Positions 1-9,975 of a stretch of DNA of 64,000 bases are shown here, piece by piece. Origin of the DNA: Apiosordaria backusii (taxonomy: Eukaryota > Ascomycota > Sordariomycetes > Sordariales > Lasiosphaeriaceae); assembly GCA_030549205.1 (NCBI GenBank), contig JAUKTV010000004.1, forward strand, positions 310,001 to 374,000, written 5' to 3'. Positions within the stretch are counted from its first letter, which is position 1, and the number at the start of each line of letters is the position of its first letter. Both the position numbers and the translations under genes were made by a program. The notes under the pieces were generated by a model. The model was not told the origin of the DNA, made no database searches, and was given only the letters and a program-made list of their open reading frames with translations.

Positions 1-227
1 TGAATTTCAAAATTGAGTCTGTCAAACAGTGCTCCTGAAGTAGGATGCGTGAAGTGGTGGATCTCTTTGACTGGGCCAATAGTGGGGCACATCCAGATAA
101 GAGATAAGAGATAAGATAAGGACTTGTAAATGCCCTCACCCAACCACTTGGCAAATGGTCAACAATAGAGTCTCGCCAGTTGGTGGCAGATTTCTGGCAA
201 ACCATATGTATCGGGTCCGCTGAATCA

Positions 228-535
228 ATGGCACAAGTTCCCCTGAGTAAGGGGCTCAAGTGGGAACAGGAGAAAATCGACACAGAGATCGCTCGGTTCA
301 AAAACGCGATGAGGAACGAGCAAGACTTAACAAGGCAAATAATGGTCATGGAATTCCGTGTTGTGTACGGAAGGAAGCCGGGTGCAGTCAATGAAAGCAA
401 GAGCAAGGGGTGAGTTATGTTCCTGGTTTATCTTTTCGAAACATTGAAGGCCCATCCCTAACCAGACTCTAAACTCACAGTGATCCACCTTCCCCAAACA
501 CTTCTATCTCTTCTTCAGCGAAAGCAAAATCATGA
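228..535 (+). CDS. Small two-exon hypothetical protein (78 aa)
   Basis: Not recognised. Exon 1 runs from 228 to 409 and exon 2 from 481 to 535. The intron (410-480, 71 nt) has a GTGAGT donor, a CTAAC branch site near 459 and a CACAG acceptor, and splicing in phase 2 gives an uninterrupted 78-residue protein. The first part is charged and probably helical (WEQEKIDTEIARFKNAMRNE); the end is Ser/Pro-rich (DPPSPNTSISSS) and stops at TGA 533-535. The first ATG in the open frame was chosen; an earlier exon cannot be excluded. Support comes from the intron signals and residue composition, not from homology. Confidence 0.42.
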
Positions 536-911
536 AACAAATAAACGCCCCTGACCTGGAAAACTCCCTCCTATCGAAGTTAGAAGTCTTTACATAGTAC
601 CTACTGGTCTTCGACCAAACTTGGACTACTAGACAATCCCTTTTCCCAGCAATTGCTACCTACTTTCTAGGGAGACTGTCGAACGTACGGTGTAATCTGA
701 AAGCAGGTCTTTAGGTAGGCTTAGGCCAATTCACACCCTCTTATATCGTTGATGAGATAGTGGGGATCGACTTCATAAAGACAGCCACAGCATCACGGAA
801 GGACCACATATAGGTACCTAGGTACCTAGGCAAGTAAGAACGAACCCTGAAGATACAGTCCGAGCTTTGGGCTATATTCAAATAAAGCGTTGGTTTACAG
901 AACGGCTATTA
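536..911. other. Intergenic, no gene seen
   Basis: This is 3' flank between two converging genes. It contains a perfect palindromic tract at 811-830 (TAGGTACCTA followed by GGTACCTAGG), a motif type scattered through intergenic DNA of this window. Confidence 0.6.
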
Positions 912-2372
912 TCACGCAGCACCACCCTGTGCCTCAGATGTTTGAGAAGCCCGCTGTGCCCCTTTTTTCAGCCACTCCAAAGTCTCGCCCCGTGACAGAC
1001 CTTTCGGTATCTCCTGCAGAAGGTTCCTTAAAAACACTGTACCACATACAGTCTGTTGCATCATGTGTACCACATCTTGCAGTCTCTGCGCAAATGTTTG
1101 GAGCTCATCCTCACAAACAACCATCAGCTTCACCCCAGCCGTCGAGGCAGCGAGCCACAGCAATAACATCTTGACTTCTGGATCACCCCCAAAGGCTCCA
1201 CAGCCCCAAAGACCGGTTCTGATCTCAGACATGGAACCGTCCAAGCTCGAAGAAAATGCCGTGTATGCTTTCGCTGTCTCCCGCGCCATATTCTCAGTAC
1301 CCAAATCGGTAAGTCCTCCACCGTCAACTAGATCTAATTCGAGAGCGTCCATGAACAGCATCGTCCGCTGTTTCCAGGCTGTCTGACTACCTTCTCGAAA
1401 AGGCATACCGGTTTCGACAGTGATATCCCTTCCCTTCCCAATAATATTCACCATAGCCTGTGCCCCGCGCACTTTCAATATCTGCTCTTTCCCCAGCGGC
1501 GGGGTAACCAAGACGATGGGACACGCCTCCGGTGATATCCCCACGTGGACCTCCTCTTGGGTAGCAGACTGGCCGAATCCAACAATCTTGTTTGATGATA
1601 GTACCACCGCTTGTCTATTGGTATCCACTCCGAGACTAGCCGGCGAGGTATCATATTTCTCCACTACCACCACCTTCAGCTCAGCAAGTGGCCGATCTTC
1701 CGCGATGATCTCGTCGTACCTTTCTGGCAGGAAGTGTAGAGTGTAATCGACAGCCCAGTCCTCCACACCAATATCTATCTGCTCGTCTTCACAGACAACC
1801 TCGCTGAAGTACAGCATCAGAGCACGCAGATACGCCCTCACTGCACTGGGTTGTCTCTGCTGTGAAGAATACCAGATCCCAAAGTCATGGGTACCGTCAT
1901 CATCTCGCCAGGATGGCACACTCAAGGTGCGAAGGAACTGGTGCACAGCGAGGCAAGCTACCTGCCGGCGGGAGAAGCGCAGGTGATTGCTCGCACGATT
2001 TTGCCCGAGCACTGGCAGTTGGTCATCCGGGAAGAGAACAGGCATTTCCAGTGCTACGGTGACCAGACGAGGCCAGATTTTCTCAAAGAAGATGTTGCAA
2101 CTGAGTGAAGTGATTTCTTCGAGGAGAAGCTCATAATCTCCAGCTGGCTTGGATGTCCCGCGAAGAGTGACTGAAATCGTGTCCAGAATGTCGATCAGAC
2201 CGGCGGTGGAGTTCACAGGTTGGGAGAGTACTTGCCGGAGGACTGGCCAAAACGGAACTTGGCCATTCTCGTCTTCGACCTGCCCACCTGTTGGGTGAAG
2301 GCTGAAGCGGTCGTCGCATTTGTATTCTCGTGAGGAAGGGAGGAGGTAGAACTTGGGGTATGAGGGGGGCAT
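912..2372 (-). CDS. PARG-like poly(ADP-ribose) glycohydrolase
   Basis: Predicted to remove poly(ADP-ribose) from proteins. The intronless frame gives 486 aa from ATG 2372 (MPPSYPKFYLLPSS); the frame is open upstream but without another ATG. A helical domain contains the family-like segment FSRRQVACLAVHQFL near residues 133-147. The catalytic-loop region reads NKIVGFGQSATQEEV, with the QEE triplet at about residues 272-274. The strongest family match is TGLWGCGAFGGDPEVKMLLL at about 386-405, equivalent to the TGNWGCGAFGGD block of animal PARG. The usual GGG before the catalytic loop is replaced by GFG and the loop is about three residues shorter, so activity is not assured. The overall order of blocks fits PARG rather than other macrodomain hydrolases. 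Confidence 0.85.
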   Translation of the reverse strand: MPPSYPKFYLLPSSREYKCDDRFSLHPTGGQVEDENGQVPFWPVLRQVLSQPVNSTAGLIDILDTISVTLRGTSKPAGDYELLLEEITSLSCNIFFEKIWPRLVTVALEMPVLFPDDQLPVLGQNRASNHLRFSRRQVACLAVHQFLRTLSVPSWRDDDGTHDFGIWYSSQQRQPSAVRAYLRALMLYFSEVVCEDEQIDIGVEDWAVDYTLHFLPERYDEIIAEDRPLAELKVVVVEKYDTSPASLGVDTNRQAVVLSSNKIVGFGQSATQEEVHVGISPEACPIVLVTPPLGKEQILKVRGAQAMVNIIGKGRDITVETGMPFREGSQTAWKQRTMLFMDALELDLVDGGGLTDLGTENMARETAKAYTAFSSSLDGSMSEIRTGLWGCGAFGGDPEVKMLLLWLAASTAGVKLMVVCEDELQTFAQRLQDVVHMMQQTVCGTVFLRNLLQEIPKGLSRGETLEWLKKGAQRASQTSEAQGGAA

Positions 2373-3161
2373 TTTGGAAGCTTTAGAGTAAAACCTGGGG
2401 AAGGGGAAACACAATGGTGGTACAAGCTGATAGAAACATGAACAGGTAAGGTTGCTGTACACCCGACCAATGCACAGCCACCATGTTTTACCTTGGCAAG
2501 TCGATGTGAGTCACGAGAACGCGCAGACGGGCTGTGGTGAGATAGGATGAGTGTGTTTCAGATGTGCAATCTGTCCAAGAGCTTATTTTCATTTGAAGCA
2601 CTAGACCACAGTCTAGTGATGTTGAAAAGCTCGAGTCATTTCTCTCAGCGATCTACAAGTCTTGAAGTAGAGGGTGAGGGTTAGCCTACGAAACTAAACC
2701 CAGAGTCCGTCAATCACTGAAGCTGCTGCTTTCACTGAATTCAACGGTAGAATAAATAGATCGATACTAGGAAGCTCACAGTGTCAGTTCTGATCGCCGC
2801 GCCCTTTTGGTGCGGAGAGTGGCATGTTGGATTTAGCTGTGGTCATCGTTAATTCATGATGAATCATTTCACATCAACATGTGGGTGGGCTTTTTATTGG
2901 CCAGAGTCTCGTTGCAGTGGCGATGCAGCGTGACTCTTCACCACATCTGGTTAGCGCCGCCCTGTCTAAGCGGCTGAGAGCTGGAGGACAAACAAAGGCA
3001 TCACCCCCATCACGATCCATCCCAGGGATGTATATAAAACAAGTATAATTTCATCCTCAAGCAGGAACTCTAACAACCAGCTTTAAACACCATTTAACAC
3101 CTGGGCATAACCAAACAGCTCCAAACCGGACCACATCTACCTTATCACCGACATCTCATTT
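2373..3161. other. Divergent promoter region, no gene seen
   Basis: This stretch lies between the PARG-like gene (-) and the Rei1-like gene (+) and must contain both promoters. A TATA-like box lies near its right end. No coding signal or repeat was seen. Confidence 0.6.
3031..3038 (+). promoter_or_regulatory. TATA-like box for the Rei1-like gene
   Basis: TATATAAA lies 124 bp upstream of the ATG at 3162. It is followed by a pyrimidine- and CA-rich leader typical of fungal 5' UTRs. Confidence 0.4.
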
Positions 3162-4136
3162 ATGCCAGACACGACAACTGCCACCACCAATACAACTACA
3201 CCCACCAAGATGGCTCTACCCAGTTTACCGACGAGTCCATCGTCGACTCCCGAGCCCGACTCGTCCCACACCACCATGCAAGCATTCATCCCAGGGCAAT
3301 GCCTCTTCTGTCCCCATCCCTCGCCAACCTTCCTCGACAGCGTAGAACACATGCAAATATCACACGGCCTTTTCGTTCCACAACGACAACACCTCGCCGC
3401 TGTCGACCTCGAGGCTCTCTTCCAGCACCTCCATCTCGTCATTTTTGGATATCAAGAATGCATAAAATGCGGAACGACAAGGGCTTCCGTGCAAGCTGTA
3501 CAGCAGCACATGACCGGCAAGGGACACTGCACATTCGATATCTCGGAACCAGATTCGGAGTTTGCTGAGTTTTACGAGTTCCTTTCTGAGCAAGAAGATC
3601 AGGAAGAAGAAGAGGAGGAGATGAACCCTCTAAGTCGATTGCCGGTTCAAGTTGATGAGGATTCGATTCGGTTACCGTCGGGGAGGATAATATCGAAGAA
3701 ATCAGCATCATTACCCCCTGGGCCTTCAGCCGCTGCTTCGTCTAGATTACGATATCGAACTCGGACATCGGAGATAGAATACGCCCTGGGAGAATCCGGT
3801 AAAGACGAGGAGGAGGAGGGTGGGCTAAGTAACAGGACAGAGCAGGCCAATTCCGAGACCTCAGGCATGCAAATGCAAGTAGGATTGTCGAAGAGAGCGG
3901 AGAAGCGACAAAGGGGCATGGCGTCATACCAACTGACAAGGATGAGCTCAAACGATCGGTGCAGTTTGATGCACCTCCCCGTGCCTCAGCAACGGGCATT
4001 GCTGGCGACGCAACACAGACATGAGCAAAAGATGCAGACGGAAGAGAGGCGCAGGCGGGCAAAGATTGATCGGAAGGGGAACAAGAACCTGTACGCGTAT
4101 TGGAATACGGAAACGCCTGTTTATCAGTGTGGATAG
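3162..4136 (+). CDS. Rei1-like C2H2 zinc-finger protein, shortened paralog
   Basis: Intronless, 324 aa. Two C2H2-type fingers match fingers 3 and 4 of the REI1 gene at 54718: CLFC...H-x4-H at about residues 46-66, then the shared FVPQRQHLAAVDLEALFQHL block, then CIKC...H-x5-H, followed by an acidic SEFAEFYEF segment (REI1: DIGEFYDF). The first two REI1 fingers are absent. A long acidic linker (EEDQEEEEEE) leads to a basic C-terminus (EERRRRAKIDRKGNKN). REI1 acts in cytoplasmic pre-60S maturation, recycling Arx1. This paralog lacks the N-terminal half, so its role is unknown. The start is the first ATG, well placed below a TATA-like box. Confidence 0.85.
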   Translation: MPDTTTATTNTTTPTKMALPSLPTSPSSTPEPDSSHTTMQAFIPGQCLFCPHPSPTFLDSVEHMQISHGLFVPQRQHLAAVDLEALFQHLHLVIFGYQECIKCGTTRASVQAVQQHMTGKGHCTFDISEPDSEFAEFYEFLSEQEDQEEEEEEMNPLSRLPVQVDEDSIRLPSGRIISKKSASLPPGPSAAASSRLRYRTRTSEIEYALGESGKDEEEEGGLSNRTEQANSETSGMQMQVGLSKRAEKRQRGMASYQLTRMSSNDRCSLMHLPVPQQRALLATQHRHEQKMQTEERRRRAKIDRKGNKNLYAYWNTETPVYQCG

Positions 4137-4281
4137 GTACATACCTGTAGCAACGACTTTTTTCCAGTATATTAAAAACCTCTGGGGTTTAATTTGTTGC
4201 AAGCTATCAAGATACGTCCCTCCGATAATGCGGCCACAGGCAGTGGGCATGTCCCACTAAACTCTCGATTTCGCTTTGCCA

Positions 4282-4995
4282 TCAAAACAGCCAAGGAATA
4301 AACCTCGCCGTTCTCGCATGCCACCTCTCCCACTCATCGCCAAACCGGTCCCTCAGCATCTTTTCCTCTTGCATCACCCTCGTCCAAACGCCAAGCATGA
4401 CCATCGACACACCCACCGGCGCGAGCGACCATCCCAACTCCCGAAGATGCGTGTACCACCTGTCAGGAACCCAGCAGCTCATCACCCCATCAACTCTCGC
4501 CATCAAGGCCACGTTGCAAATGATGAGGATCACGACGCCAGTGTAGCTCGGATGCTGGACATATCGATACAGCCCAGTGGTTTTGAGCCCATCTGGCTCG
4601 GCAAGCGCGAAGGTGAAGTTCTTGCCTAAAGAGGCATACGACGCCAGCCGCAGGGGTACACCAGCGCAGAGGATGAGGGCTATTGGTATGGCAGTGGATG
4701 GGGACCAGGTGATCAGGTCAGTGTTGATCGAGTGGCATTGTGATGGGATGTTTGGGTAGAGGTAAGCGAGGCGGGAGCTGCAAAGGGTGAGGAGGCCTAA
4801 GGGACTGAGCATGACATTTGTCGCGTGTTTGTCGGTGATATGGCAAGTGCTGAGGGAGTCGTTTTTGGACCTTGTTTTAGAAGAGGCTGGTGGGTTGGGA
4901 TTGGGTTGCCGACAGGCGAAATAGGTTCCGACTGTGGAGGCTAAGAATGCTGCTATGAGACTAGCTTGGGAGAAGGAAGGGAGCTGCGCTATCAT
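4282..4995 (-). CDS. Isoprenylcysteine carboxyl methyltransferase family protein
   Basis: Membrane-bound methyltransferase of the ICMT/Ste14 type, expected in the ER and using S-adenosylmethionine. The intronless 237-aa protein has several hydrophobic helices (N-terminal ASLIAAFLASTVGTYF; central AIPIALILCAGVPLRL; VVILIICNVALMARV). The family C-terminal half is clear: GLYRYVQHPSYTGVV with its RY-x3-HP motif, and then EEKMLRDRFGDEWERWHART, the conserved E-E-x2-L-x2-x-FG-x2-W-x2-W/Y pattern that binds cofactor and substrate. Filamentous fungi carry several ICMT-like paralogs, so this need not be the a-factor/Ras enzyme. It converges on the Rei1-like gene with about 145 bp between them. Confidence 0.9.
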   Translation of the reverse strand: MIAQLPSFSQASLIAAFLASTVGTYFACRQPNPNPPASSKTRSKNDSLSTCHITDKHATNVMLSPLGLLTLCSSRLAYLYPNIPSQCHSINTDLITWSPSTAIPIALILCAGVPLRLASYASLGKNFTFALAEPDGLKTTGLYRYVQHPSYTGVVILIICNVALMARVDGVMSCWVPDRWYTHLRELGWSLAPVGVSMVMLGVWTRVMQEEKMLRDRFGDEWERWHARTARFIPWLF

Positions 4996-5613
4996 GATGG
5001 CGATATGTGGGATGTTGCTTTTGTGATCGCGTCATGTGGCGCTTGAGATGTATTGGATAGGTATTTTGCACGAGATGTCAGTCATCCATGTTGCTTGCTG
5101 AGATAAATGTACAATGAACACTGAGGAGGTGAGATGGAAGTTATGGTGAATCCTTTCGGATCACTCGGTCATGTGGAACGGATCAGCTGCAGGCTAGACG
5201 GGAGATGCCGACGTGATGTCACGGAGGGGTGGCTCAGCTTGGACCAGTTTGATGGTCTCGGTTGTTGATCTTGGCAAAAGATGATCGCGGCAGCTGCTGT
5301 GTTCTTTTTAAAGTCATACTGACGACGGATCAAATAGTTCAAACGATGAAAAGCTGGTTCTCCATCAACTGAGAAAGTGAGCAGAAAAGAGCCTCGTGAT
5401 GCGTCCTGCTTTGTTCGTGTTCGTTGTTGAGGCGTGTCGTCGAATTAAGGTTCTATTTCTGGACCTCGGATTGTCGAGTATGCCAAGCCGCTAGGGATAC
5501 CGCAGTAAGTTGGTCCCTTGGGCAACCGCTGCCAGTCCCCTGAAGAAAGACCCCTGAATTACCCCTGACAGGACCCTGAAAATTTGCCTTGTGGATTGTT
5601 CGAGCATAGTGTA
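4996..5613. other. Intergenic, no gene seen
   Basis: This contains the upstream region of the methyltransferase gene and then the left flank of the inverted-repeat element. The last 100 bp before the element repeat the short motif CCCCTGA several times. No coding signal was seen. Confidence 0.55.
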
Positions 5614-6200
5614 CCCGTGCCCCAAGGAGCCCCACTATATTGGACCACGCAAGCAGGGCACCCACAAAGTGGTGCTCACCAGTCTATTAGCCACACCAGT
5701 TAAATAGCCAGACCGTATATAACCCTACCCCTGAACCTTCAATTGGCTTGCATTAAGGTCACGAAAATCATCGTACAATATTAACAATTGCATGCATCTC
5801 TCCAACCTTTTAATAAAAAAAGGCCAAATTTGGCTCGATTACTTTTCTATCTTAATGGATTAATATGTATCTTTTAAAATCTAAATCGCATATAAACTAG
5901 CTGAGAAAATGATCGTTAAAGATATGGTCAGTTTTTGACCTTCTTTGTAAAGATGACAACCATATCACTACTAAGTATATTGGTAATAAGTAAATTAGCC
6001 ATATATATAGTTAATTAATAGAGCTATATGGCCCTGTTTTTAGATTTAAAATTGAAGGTAGTTTGATTTTACTATGTGGCTTTAAATCAGGATTTCCGAA
6101 TAAGTGGCTATTTAACTGGTTGGCTAATAGACTGGTGAGCACCACTATGTGAGTGCCCTGCTTGCGTGGTCCAATATAGTGGGGCTCCTTGGGGCACGGG
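5614..6200. mobile_element. Non-autonomous inverted-repeat transposon (MITE-like) with TA target site
   Basis: Two arms, 5614-5710 and 6105-6200, are inverted copies differing by two substitutions and one indel over 97 bp. Both outer ends begin CCCGTGCCCC. Each is flanked directly by TA (5612-5613 and 6201-6202), the target duplication of Tc1/mariner and Fot1/pogo elements. The 394-bp interior is very AT-rich, has no open frame for a transposase, and looks like decayed or RIP-mutated sequence. With a total of 587 bp it fits a MITE mobilised in trans. A decayed full element with its interior lost is the alternative. Confidence 0.8.
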
Positions 6201-6556
6201 TACTGCGTATTGGCCGAAAAGGTCACCAACGTAGGCCACGAAAGGAAATCATATTCAATAGCTACGTCGGTAAAAGCGCTGGCTTGTTGGCCCAAAGTTT
6301 ATCTGAAAATCGTCTCAATTTCTCGGGGGGGGTTCTATTATTGTGCTGTCTTTTTTACAAGGCTAGACTTTCCTGATGCCGTATCACGTGCCAGCTTGTT
6401 TCTTGCTTTTCGTCCGGCGTCTCTCCAGCACCAAAAACACCACCAACACGTGCCTCAACCTCTAACTACCGAGTTGACATGGCAACCGTCGACGCGTCAG
6501 CCACGAGCCCGCCCCTTATAGTATTGGTTTTCATAGCAGATAAATAACTCAAACAT

Positions 6557-6640
6557 GACCTTGTGGTGTAGTGGTTAGCATACCTATCAGATGTTCATCC
6601 GTGCCCACTGCAAATCGAGACTAGATCTAACAAGACACCA
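6557..6640 (+). pseudogene. tRNA-like relic (5' half resembles tRNA-Glu)
   Basis: The segment TGGTGTAGTGGTTAGCATAC matches the D-arm/A-box of fungal tRNA-Glu and runs on into the 5' anticodon stem (CCTATC). The 3' half does not fold: no anticodon stem partner, and a B-box-like but degraded CAAATCGAGAC. It may be a tRNA pseudogene, or the head of a decayed tRNA-derived element. Confidence 0.3.
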
Positions 6641-6831
6641 AATCGAGATGGCATCCTAGCAGAACTGGCAGATAATGAGAGGTGGTTGGATGTCGTGTTT
6701 GAGATTAAACTACCTAGTTAGTACCTGATTTCAGCACGGAGACATTACTAGTTACCAAGGATTTCAACACGTTGTTGTTCTGTTTTTAAATATCCGCGAA
6801 CAAACGGTGAGAGTTGATTGTCAGCACTCAC

Positions 6832-7250
6832 GAGAGGGTATGGACGCCGGTGACGGGGACGTGGAGGACGTTTTCAGAGGAAGTAAGATCTTTGAATACG
6901 AATAAGTCAGCTGAGATAAGTTCAGCTGGGTGAAGTGTGAGGGTGATGCAGAGGTTTGGGGTGATGACATTGGTTGAAGTTGTTTGTTTATTGGGCGTGA
7001 TGGTGATTGTGGGGGTTGGTCTGGTTGTGACTACGTTGTGACGAAGGATGGATATGAATGCCTCAGGATATTGACTAGGTTGTTAATCTCTGGTGAAAGA
7101 CAGACAGAGCCAGACCTTGCTTTTGCTCATCGTTGTTCAGGGGTGGATGTTTATGAGGATAGACATTCTCCCGCACGGGATGTAGAACCTGAACGCCGTG
7201 TCGTCGTGCATCTGGGATTACTCAAAGGTTTTAACGTCATAGGGGAAGGA
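6832..7250 (-). pseudogene. Coding-like relic, several frames
   Basis: From 7079 down to 6832 the minus strand is open and protein-like (for example SQYPEAFISILRHNVV and HPAELISADLFVFKDL), ending exactly at a good GTGAGT donor (6831). Immediately upstream the same quality of sequence continues in a different frame (PHKHPPLNNDEQKQG). Before that it continues in a third frame from an ATG near 7240 (MTLKPLSNPR). I could not join these by introns with proper signals, so a frameshifted or eroded gene is the simplest reading. No family was recognised. Confidence 0.35.
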
Positions 7251-7379
7251 CTGTGAGGATGGGTTGTGATTCATGGCATTTTTTTAATCAAATGTCATTA
7301 ACTACCTGGTTCCCTTCCTTTGATGCTCTTCTTTGGATATGGTTGATGAGAGGTTCAGGGGCTTCCTATCTCAGCAAGA

Positions 7380-8064
7380 CTAATGTTTGCCAAGACGCTG
7401 GACAGTTTCGAGCTCGTCCAAGGCTGCGAAATAATTCTGCGGCAGCAACAGTGCCCTCCATTACCGTTACCAAACTCAGCTTGATGTCATCCTTTCACAG
7501 AGTCCGATACCACTCTTCATACTCAACTCCCATCTCCAATTTCTGTCTGCAGTGAGAGAGCCACTCATATGTCTCCTCGAGCGTGTTCCAGACCTCCATT
7601 AGGACATTCTCAGCGTTGTTCAAGCCCTTCTGCAATAGATTCAATGATGTGCTCGTCCTGTCCAGAAACTCGTACACCCCTACCAAATCCGAGGCAGCAA
7701 CGAGCGGAATCCACCGGGGTACGTCTAGTGAGTCCAGGCAATCTTGTATCTTGAGGGTTTCGTCGAGTAAAACGGCCGTGTTTTGTTTGACTGCGGATGA
7801 GATTCTGTTGGCGTTGGCCAGGGCTTCATAGACGACATCTTCGAGCTCGAAGATATTATCAGCGAGTGGAATATCAAAGAAATGCTGGCCCTGCTGGTAT
7901 ATGACTTTGTGGGCGAAGCGGGAGATTTCTAGGCGCAGATCATCGACGTAGAAGGCTTTTTCTCTGAGGTTGCTGGCTCTTTTATGGAGGATTGTGATGT
8001 CTCGCTGGTCGGGAACTTTCCGACGCTCAGGCAAGGACGAAATATTGGAGCCAGACGGCGGCAT
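7380..8064 (-). CDS. Helical hypothetical protein
   Basis: The frame from ATG 8064 to 7495 encodes 189 aa with no recognised domain. It is largely alpha-helical by composition, with repeated amphipathic stretches (EDVVYEALANANRISSAVKQ; LLQKGLNNAENVLMEVWNTL) and no signal peptide or membrane segment. Just past the stop is a plausible intron (GTGAAA donor near 7497, GCCGCAG acceptor at 7437) followed by a short coding-like segment 7380-7436 (NYFAALDELETVQRLGKH, stop). The phases of donor and segment do not agree cleanly, so the 3' end is unresolved. General look: the N-terminal regulatory region of a fungal signalling protein, but this is not demonstrable. Confidence 0.5.
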
Positions 8065-9497
8065 TTTTGGTTTGGGTGTGGTGTAGGTCGGTGAAATTAG
8101 CAGGTGGGTCTTCTGTGTAGAAGATGGAGAGTTATGGCAAGTTGGTGTTTGGTGGAAGTTTGACTGAGGGACAAGTAATCTGACAAATTTTCATTTATAG
8201 GCGGTGTATTTGAGATGGCAAAAGCTTATAACGTTGAATGCCTAAGCCCTAAATGTCGGAATGTGTCACGTCCTCAAACTTTGATGGGAGTCAAAGGTTC
8301 AGTCAGGGACGCCACGGCCCGCACTTGTGAAAAGAACGCCCTCGTACATGTGGAGCCGGTACGTTCCATTAACAACGTCACCACCATCCACATTGGGGCC
8401 AGCGAAAGGTATAAGTCAGTCTATGAACAACTGGATTGCTCCAGGACCTGCGATTCGACAGAGCTCCTTACTTTGCATTTGTTCCGGCGATATCTCTGTG
8501 ATATCACCACAGGCACGGGCAACGAGTCAAAAATGCTCAAGAAGACGGTAATTTCCAGGGTAAGCGCTTGGATTAAAATAGACACCATGAGCAACTCTTT
8601 TGCCGGATTGGTTACATATTGCAAAGCCACAATAAATATGTCTAGGTATTCACATTGGGAGCTGACTATTGACTCTCACAAGACTTTGCAAAGAACAGTT
8701 TCTATCTACCTATTAACAAATGATAACGATTACCAACGCCGTCACCACAAGATCAAGAAAGGTAGGACCATCACTCTCCTTGTCTGGAGGAGCACGACAA
8801 GCTGACAGATTTCTGTTGTTTAAGAAGACCATATGAAGTACAGGGCAGCTGCCATTTACTCTTCTATTCACACACAGACGGGCGCTCTTGCAACCTCGTT
8901 CGCCAACGCCAAACCGCAAAGACCTTGCATGCATCGGACCATAGTTACCTAACTACCTTAAGGTAGGTAGATGTAAGGATTGGGGAAGTGTTGAGGAGCT
9001 CCTTTTGGCAGTTTTTGGGTTTGATTACTGTGGCAACTGGGTTGCCATCACCCAGTAAACGCAACTTCCCCTCCCACTGTGGACTCCTCTCGTCCGAGGC
9101 TTGGAGCATTTTGAGTAGGGCTTGATTTTAGGCTTTTCACAGCGAAGATAGGAGCAGAGATATTGGAAGGATAATTGTATATCCTTCATTTCTAAAGCTG
9201 CTTAACCCTTTCAAAGATCGGTTGTATACCATGGTCTACCGATTGAATCACTGACATCTTCGCGATGACCGCTACTTGACTGCCCGTTTTCTATCCGCTG
9301 TCGACGAGTCGACGGCCCAAGCTTTTCTGCTTTTCCCAAGTATAAATACCTACAGGTCTTCCCTTCATCTCCTCTGTTTTCCACCATGCACCCTCACCTT
9401 GCAAAATATCTCATCAGCTTACACCTTTCAACACAGTACCTACCTATAAACCAAAGTCACCTTACAACTCTGAGCATCTCAAGAAATTCTGCTTAAG
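8065..9497. other. Intergenic, no supported gene
   Basis: An open frame of 196 codons (8215-8805, +) has no recognisable family, unbiased composition and no upstream signals, so it is not called. A palindrome-like ACCTTAAGGT tract lies near 8956-8971. The right end is the promoter of the small gene at 9498. Confidence 0.5.
9341..9348 (+). promoter_or_regulatory. TATA box for small-family gene A
   Basis: TATAAATA lies 157 bp upstream of the ATG at 9498. It is followed by a CT/CA-rich leader typical of fungal transcripts. Confidence 0.45.
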
Positions 9498-9975
9498 ATG
9501 AATAGGTACCTACGCCTCTCCACTTGGAGCCAAATCGCGATGGGGCCAAACCCCGAGGCCTTACTCACAACCAACGTTCGCCATACCCTCCGCCGGCCCG
9601 GGGCACTGAAGCGGCTCAAGGACAAGCTAGGCCAACTTGGTCTTGCTTGGATGCTTCTTCCTCTTCCCGACATCAGCGAAGATGGAACATCGGTCCGAGA
9701 CCCGGACAATGCGGATGCAGCATTCCACACGATCGATGACAGTCCAGAAGTGGACCATCACAAGTGCACTCGACTCCTCCGATTCCGAGAACGGGAGGAT
9801 CTGTGGGATTGTATCATTTCGGTAGGCATTTCCTCTGACTTGAGCTTACTCTTTTCACAACTAGCAAATTGAAGACAGATTGATGCAGGCCAATCATAAT
9901 AGGGTATTCTTTCCAATAATCAACGACACCACAGAGATCTCGTCGGAGTGGGCGTCATTGTTCGGGTCTTTCTAG
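9498..9975 (+). CDS. Small-family gene A (144 aa), unknown function
   Basis: Not a recognised family. Exon 1 is 9498-9821 and exon 2 is 9865-9975; the 43-nt intron (GTAGGC donor, CTGAC branch at 9835, CTAG acceptor) is in phase 0. The N-terminus holds the motif W-S-Q-I-A-x3-N-P-E-A-L-L (WSQIAMGPNPEALLTTNV), shared with genes B (11426) and C (13324). A hydrophobic stretch (LGLAWMLLPLP) precedes an acidic region (DISEDGTSVRDPDNADAAF), the order also seen in B and C. An extra C-terminal part (DLWDCIIS and on) is not in the others. No signal peptide is seen. A TATA box sits 157 bp upstream. Confidence 0.6.

Noticed and set aside
8215..8805. A 196-codon plus-strand frame
   Set aside because: No family features, ordinary composition, no promoter or splice context.
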